A stretch of DNA of 7,986 nucleotides. It comes from Clostridiales bacterium DTU092. GTDB lineage: Bacteria; Bacillota; Clostridia; Caldicoprobacterales; Caldicoprobacteraceae. Shown one piece after another: positions 5,908 through 7,986 of this stretch (positions within the stretch are counted from its first letter, which is position 1; every line of letters begins with the position of its first letter). Below the pieces are notes generated by a model. It made no database searches. It was not told where the DNA came from and was given only the letters and a program-made list of their open reading frames with translations. The DNA lies in the NCBI GenBank assembly GCA_001513505.1, contig LFTM01000037.1, forward strand, positions 2,425-10,410. Direction: 5' to 3'. The position numbers and the translations under genes are program-made.

Positions 5908-7635
5908 CTACTCTTCTATAGCCGCCTTCTGAGTATTGATATTCCTTATAATCTCCGGATCAAACTTTGGCTTCCGGTCATATGTATAAAGACCGTTTAC
6001 CTCCTGTTCCACATCATAAAGCTGAGTATAGCAGAAAGCACACATGCTGGGATGTTTAAGCAGAGCTTCTGTCAGTGCTTTATAACGCTGAATAAACTCC
6101 TCTTCGCTTTTTGGACGGTCCCCGTAACCCCATCCTTCCCGGTCAGGGCTCCACCAGATACCGCCGTATTCGCTGACAAAGCATAGGTTTTTGCTGTATA
6201 TCAGGCCTCCCAGATGATCAGCCACTATTCCCTTGCCTTCCTTTAACGGCTCGTATCTTTGTTTGAAAATCTCGGGATCCTGTTCATAATCATGTATATC
6301 CTCAATATCGGTTACAACATGGATATAACCGCTGGTATCAATTACAGGACGGGTATTGTCCAGCATCTTTGTAACCTGATATACAATCCTCAATACTTCA
6401 TCGTCCTGCTCTCTCGATGTTTCATTAAAGGGGCACCAACCAACAACGGAAGGATGATTAAAATCCCTCTTAACAGCTTCCAGCCATTCAGGAAGAAAAC
6501 GTTCCAAGCCTATGGGACCCGATATGTCCAAACCCCAGCTTGCATGTTCGCCCCACACCAGATACCCCAGCTTATCAGCCCAGTAAAGGAAACGGGGCTC
6601 AAAGATCTTCTGATGCAGCCTGGCGCCGTTAAAGCCCAGTCCCATAGAAATCTCAATATCCCGTTTCAAATCTTCATCAGTGGGGGCAGTATATATCCCG
6701 TCGGGATAAAAGCCCTGATCCAATACAAGCCTTTGGAAAACCGGTTTTCCGTTAATGAGGATCTTGTTATCCTCCACAGTAATTGAGCGCAAGCCTGCAT
6801 AGCTGCTTACCCGATCGATGTATTGCCCGTCCTTAAGCAGTGCTAACTCCAAATCATATAATCGGGGATTCCCTGGTTCCCAAAGATGTATTTCCGATAA
6901 CTTCAGGCTGAGCCTGGCCACTCCGCCCGTTACCCTGGTTATAGCCCTGCCTGTTTCTCTGCCGTCATAGAAAGCCTTTGCTTCAAAATCTCCCTCGACA
7001 GGCAGGCCGGCAAAATTCGCCTCTATGTGAATACATTCATTATCAGGGTCAGGAATCATCTTAAAATATGATATGTAGCTGTCCGGAACATTCTCCAGCC
7101 ATACCGTCTGCCATATACCAGTGGTTCTTGTGTAGTGGCAGACCTGGGAATAATACTCGTGGCACTGTTTACCAACAGGCTGAAGCCCTGAACGTAAATC
7201 GTCCTCAGCATATACCGTTACAACATTGACCCCCTGCTCCAGATAGTCGGTAATATCAAACGTAAATGGGGTATATCCTCCCCTGTGGGTGCCTACCGAT
7301 TTGCCGTTAATCCACACTTCGGTATCATAATCTACAGCCCCGAAATGAATGAGCACCCTGCCGGAGTTCCAGTCGCCGGGGATGGTAAATTCCCTTCTGT
7401 ACCACACCGCAGCCATAAAATCCTTGTATTCTACCCCTGACAATTTACTTTCAGGACAGAAAGGAACGATAATTTTGCCCTCCAGCCTGTCGGCCTCAAA
7501 GCGTTTTCTTGCCTTTCCGCTTCTGCCGTGATCGATTTCAAACTCCCAGCAGCCGTTCAAATTCAACCACCTGTCACGCACCATAATCGGCCTGGGATAT
7601 TCCGGTCTTGGAATATCATTGCATTTGCAGCCCAT
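5908..7635 (-). CDS. glycoside hydrolase family 2 protein (beta-galactosidase/beta-glucuronidase-like)
   Basis: The 575-residue product has the GH2 domain order. A sugar-binding jelly-roll domain (about 15-185) contains AVWYRREFTIP and the motif EVWINGKSVGTHRGGYTPF (106-124). An immunoglobulin-like domain (about 187-290) is followed by a TIM barrel (about 295-565). The likely acid/base is E405 in CPFNET and the nucleophile E489 in FVSEYGG, so it should be an active retaining beta-glycosidase. I see no signal peptide, so it acts in the cytoplasm on imported oligosaccharides. The NxKG motif that binds the carboxylate in true glucuronidases is absent (the region reads EVNGLYTYDRKPKF), which argues against a glucuronidase. 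It is short for the family because it lacks the extra C-terminal domains of LacZ. ATG at 7635 has GGAGG ten bases upstream. Substrate is unknown. Confidence 0.9.
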   Translation of the reverse strand: MGCKCNDIPRPEYPRPIMVRDRWLNLNGCWEFEIDHGRSGKARKRFEADRLEGKIIVPFCPESKLSGVEYKDFMAAVWYRREFTIPGDWNSGRVLIHFGAVDYDTEVWINGKSVGTHRGGYTPFTFDITDYLEQGVNVVTVYAEDDLRSGLQPVGKQCHEYYSQVCHYTRTTGIWQTVWLENVPDSYISYFKMIPDPDNECIHIEANFAGLPVEGDFEAKAFYDGRETGRAITRVTGGVARLSLKLSEIHLWEPGNPRLYDLELALLKDGQYIDRVSSYAGLRSITVEDNKILINGKPVFQRLVLDQGFYPDGIYTAPTDEDLKRDIEISMGLGFNGARLHQKIFEPRFLYWADKLGYLVWGEHASWGLDISGPIGLERFLPEWLEAVKRDFNHPSVVGWCPFNETSREQDDEVLRIVYQVTKMLDNTRPVIDTSGYIHVVTDIEDIHDYEQDPEIFKQRYEPLKEGKGIVADHLGGLIYSKNLCFVSEYGGIWWSPDREGWGYGDRPKSEEEFIQRYKALTEALLKHPSMCAFCYTQLYDVEQEVNGLYTYDRKPKFDPEIIRNINTQKAAIEE

Positions 7636-7693
7636 ATCAAAATTACCTCCCTTTAATATTTTTAAAATCTCATAAAAATGTTCCTATTCAGCT

Positions 7694-7986
7694 TTATTCT
7701 TTATCAAAGACCGACAGATAATGCTCAAAAAATCTGTCCTTATCAACTTTCAGAGCCACTTCGTGTTTGCCGCCTTCAGGTTCAGAAACCCAATGGGTTA
7801 ACCCTCGCAGCCTGTCGCTGGCCAATTCCACCTTGACATTTCCTTTTTCAAATTTACATATTTGGTTATCGAAAATGGTAGTAGCAGCCAAAGGATCGTG
7901 GAATGTTATTTTATCGGCTTGCTCAAACCATACAGAAGAAAAATCAAGGACCGGTTCAAGCAAGGGAGCCTTAAACCTGCTGCGTA
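7694..7986 (-). CDS. nucleoside hydrolase (IunH-like), C-terminal part, cut by window
   Basis: The frame is open from the right edge to a TAA at 7696-7694, giving 96 residues of a longer protein whose start lies outside the window. The block DKITFHDPLAATTIFD matches the C-terminal signature of inosine-uridine-type nucleoside hydrolases. Its HD pair includes the active-site histidine and a calcium-binding aspartate. The following FEKGNVKVEL segment and the ending also fit the family. These cytoplasmic enzymes split nucleosides into base and ribose. An internal TTG at 7963 is not taken as the start because homologous sequence continues upstream of it. The GH2 gene follows after 58 bases on the same strand, so this is probably an upstream member of the same operon. 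Substrate preference (purine or pyrimidine) needs the missing N-terminal part. Confidence 0.85.
   Translation of the reverse strand, partial: RSRFKAPLLEPVLDFSSVWFEQADKITFHDPLAATTIFDNQICKFEKGNVKVELASDRLRGLTHWVSEPEGGKHEVALKVDKDRFFEHYLSVFDKE

Noticed and set aside
6259..6786. A 175-residue plus-strand frame inside the GH2 gene.
   Set aside because: Antisense to a well-supported enzyme, with no recognisable domain; expected by chance opposite a gene of this composition.
7658..7679. ATTTTTA/TAAAAAT inverted repeat upstream of the GH2 gene.
   Set aside because: It is made only of A and T in an AT-rich spacer, so it is weak as RNA structure and likely chance.

Overview
The window looks like an ordinary stretch of a low-to-moderate G+C Firmicute chromosome. 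The most likely source is a saccharolytic anaerobe of the Clostridia. This is inferred from strong AGGAGG-type ribosome binding sites, AT-rich spacers with TATAAT boxes, a single-chain transketolase, a meso-diaminopimelate dehydrogenase and cytoplasmic carbohydrate genes. Species cannot be named from the sequence alone. I see no rRNA, tRNA, CRISPR array, insertion sequence or phage gene.

Left region (1-1626, minus strand). Three genes run leftward in the order sugar isomerase/epimerase (TIM barrel), a 51-residue membrane protein, then a ThuA-like protein cut by the window edge. Their spacing (93 and 63 bases, each gene with its own ribosome binding site) suits one operon. ThuA proteins and this isomerase family often occur together in sugar and keto-sugar breakdown loci, so a role in handling an unusual sugar is a reasonable inference.

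Centre (1627-2699). A 210-base divergent region carries a promoter on each strand. Rightward from it lie a flavin reductase-like protein with a GTG start and a 92-residue protein of unknown function. The second gene has an 11-base perfect inverted repeat inside its coding region. It ends one base from the end of the convergent transketolase gene.

Right region (2701-7986, minus strand). Transketolase has its own promoter and a leader of about 100 bases. Upstream of it, a leftward cluster holds the end of a nucleoside hydrolase (cut by the window edge), a glycoside hydrolase family 2 enzyme and diaminopimelate dehydrogenase. Gaps of 58 and 42 bases suggest one transcript. Nucleoside hydrolase releases ribose and the GH2 enzyme releases sugars, while transketolase works in the pentose phosphate pathway. 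The link is plausible but not proved. The dehydrogenase belongs to lysine and cell wall synthesis and does not obviously fit the theme.

I found no convincing new biological system. The best items for a second look are a nested palindrome overlapping the transketolase promoter, the hairpin inside the 92-residue gene, and the unannotated-looking 51-residue membrane protein.
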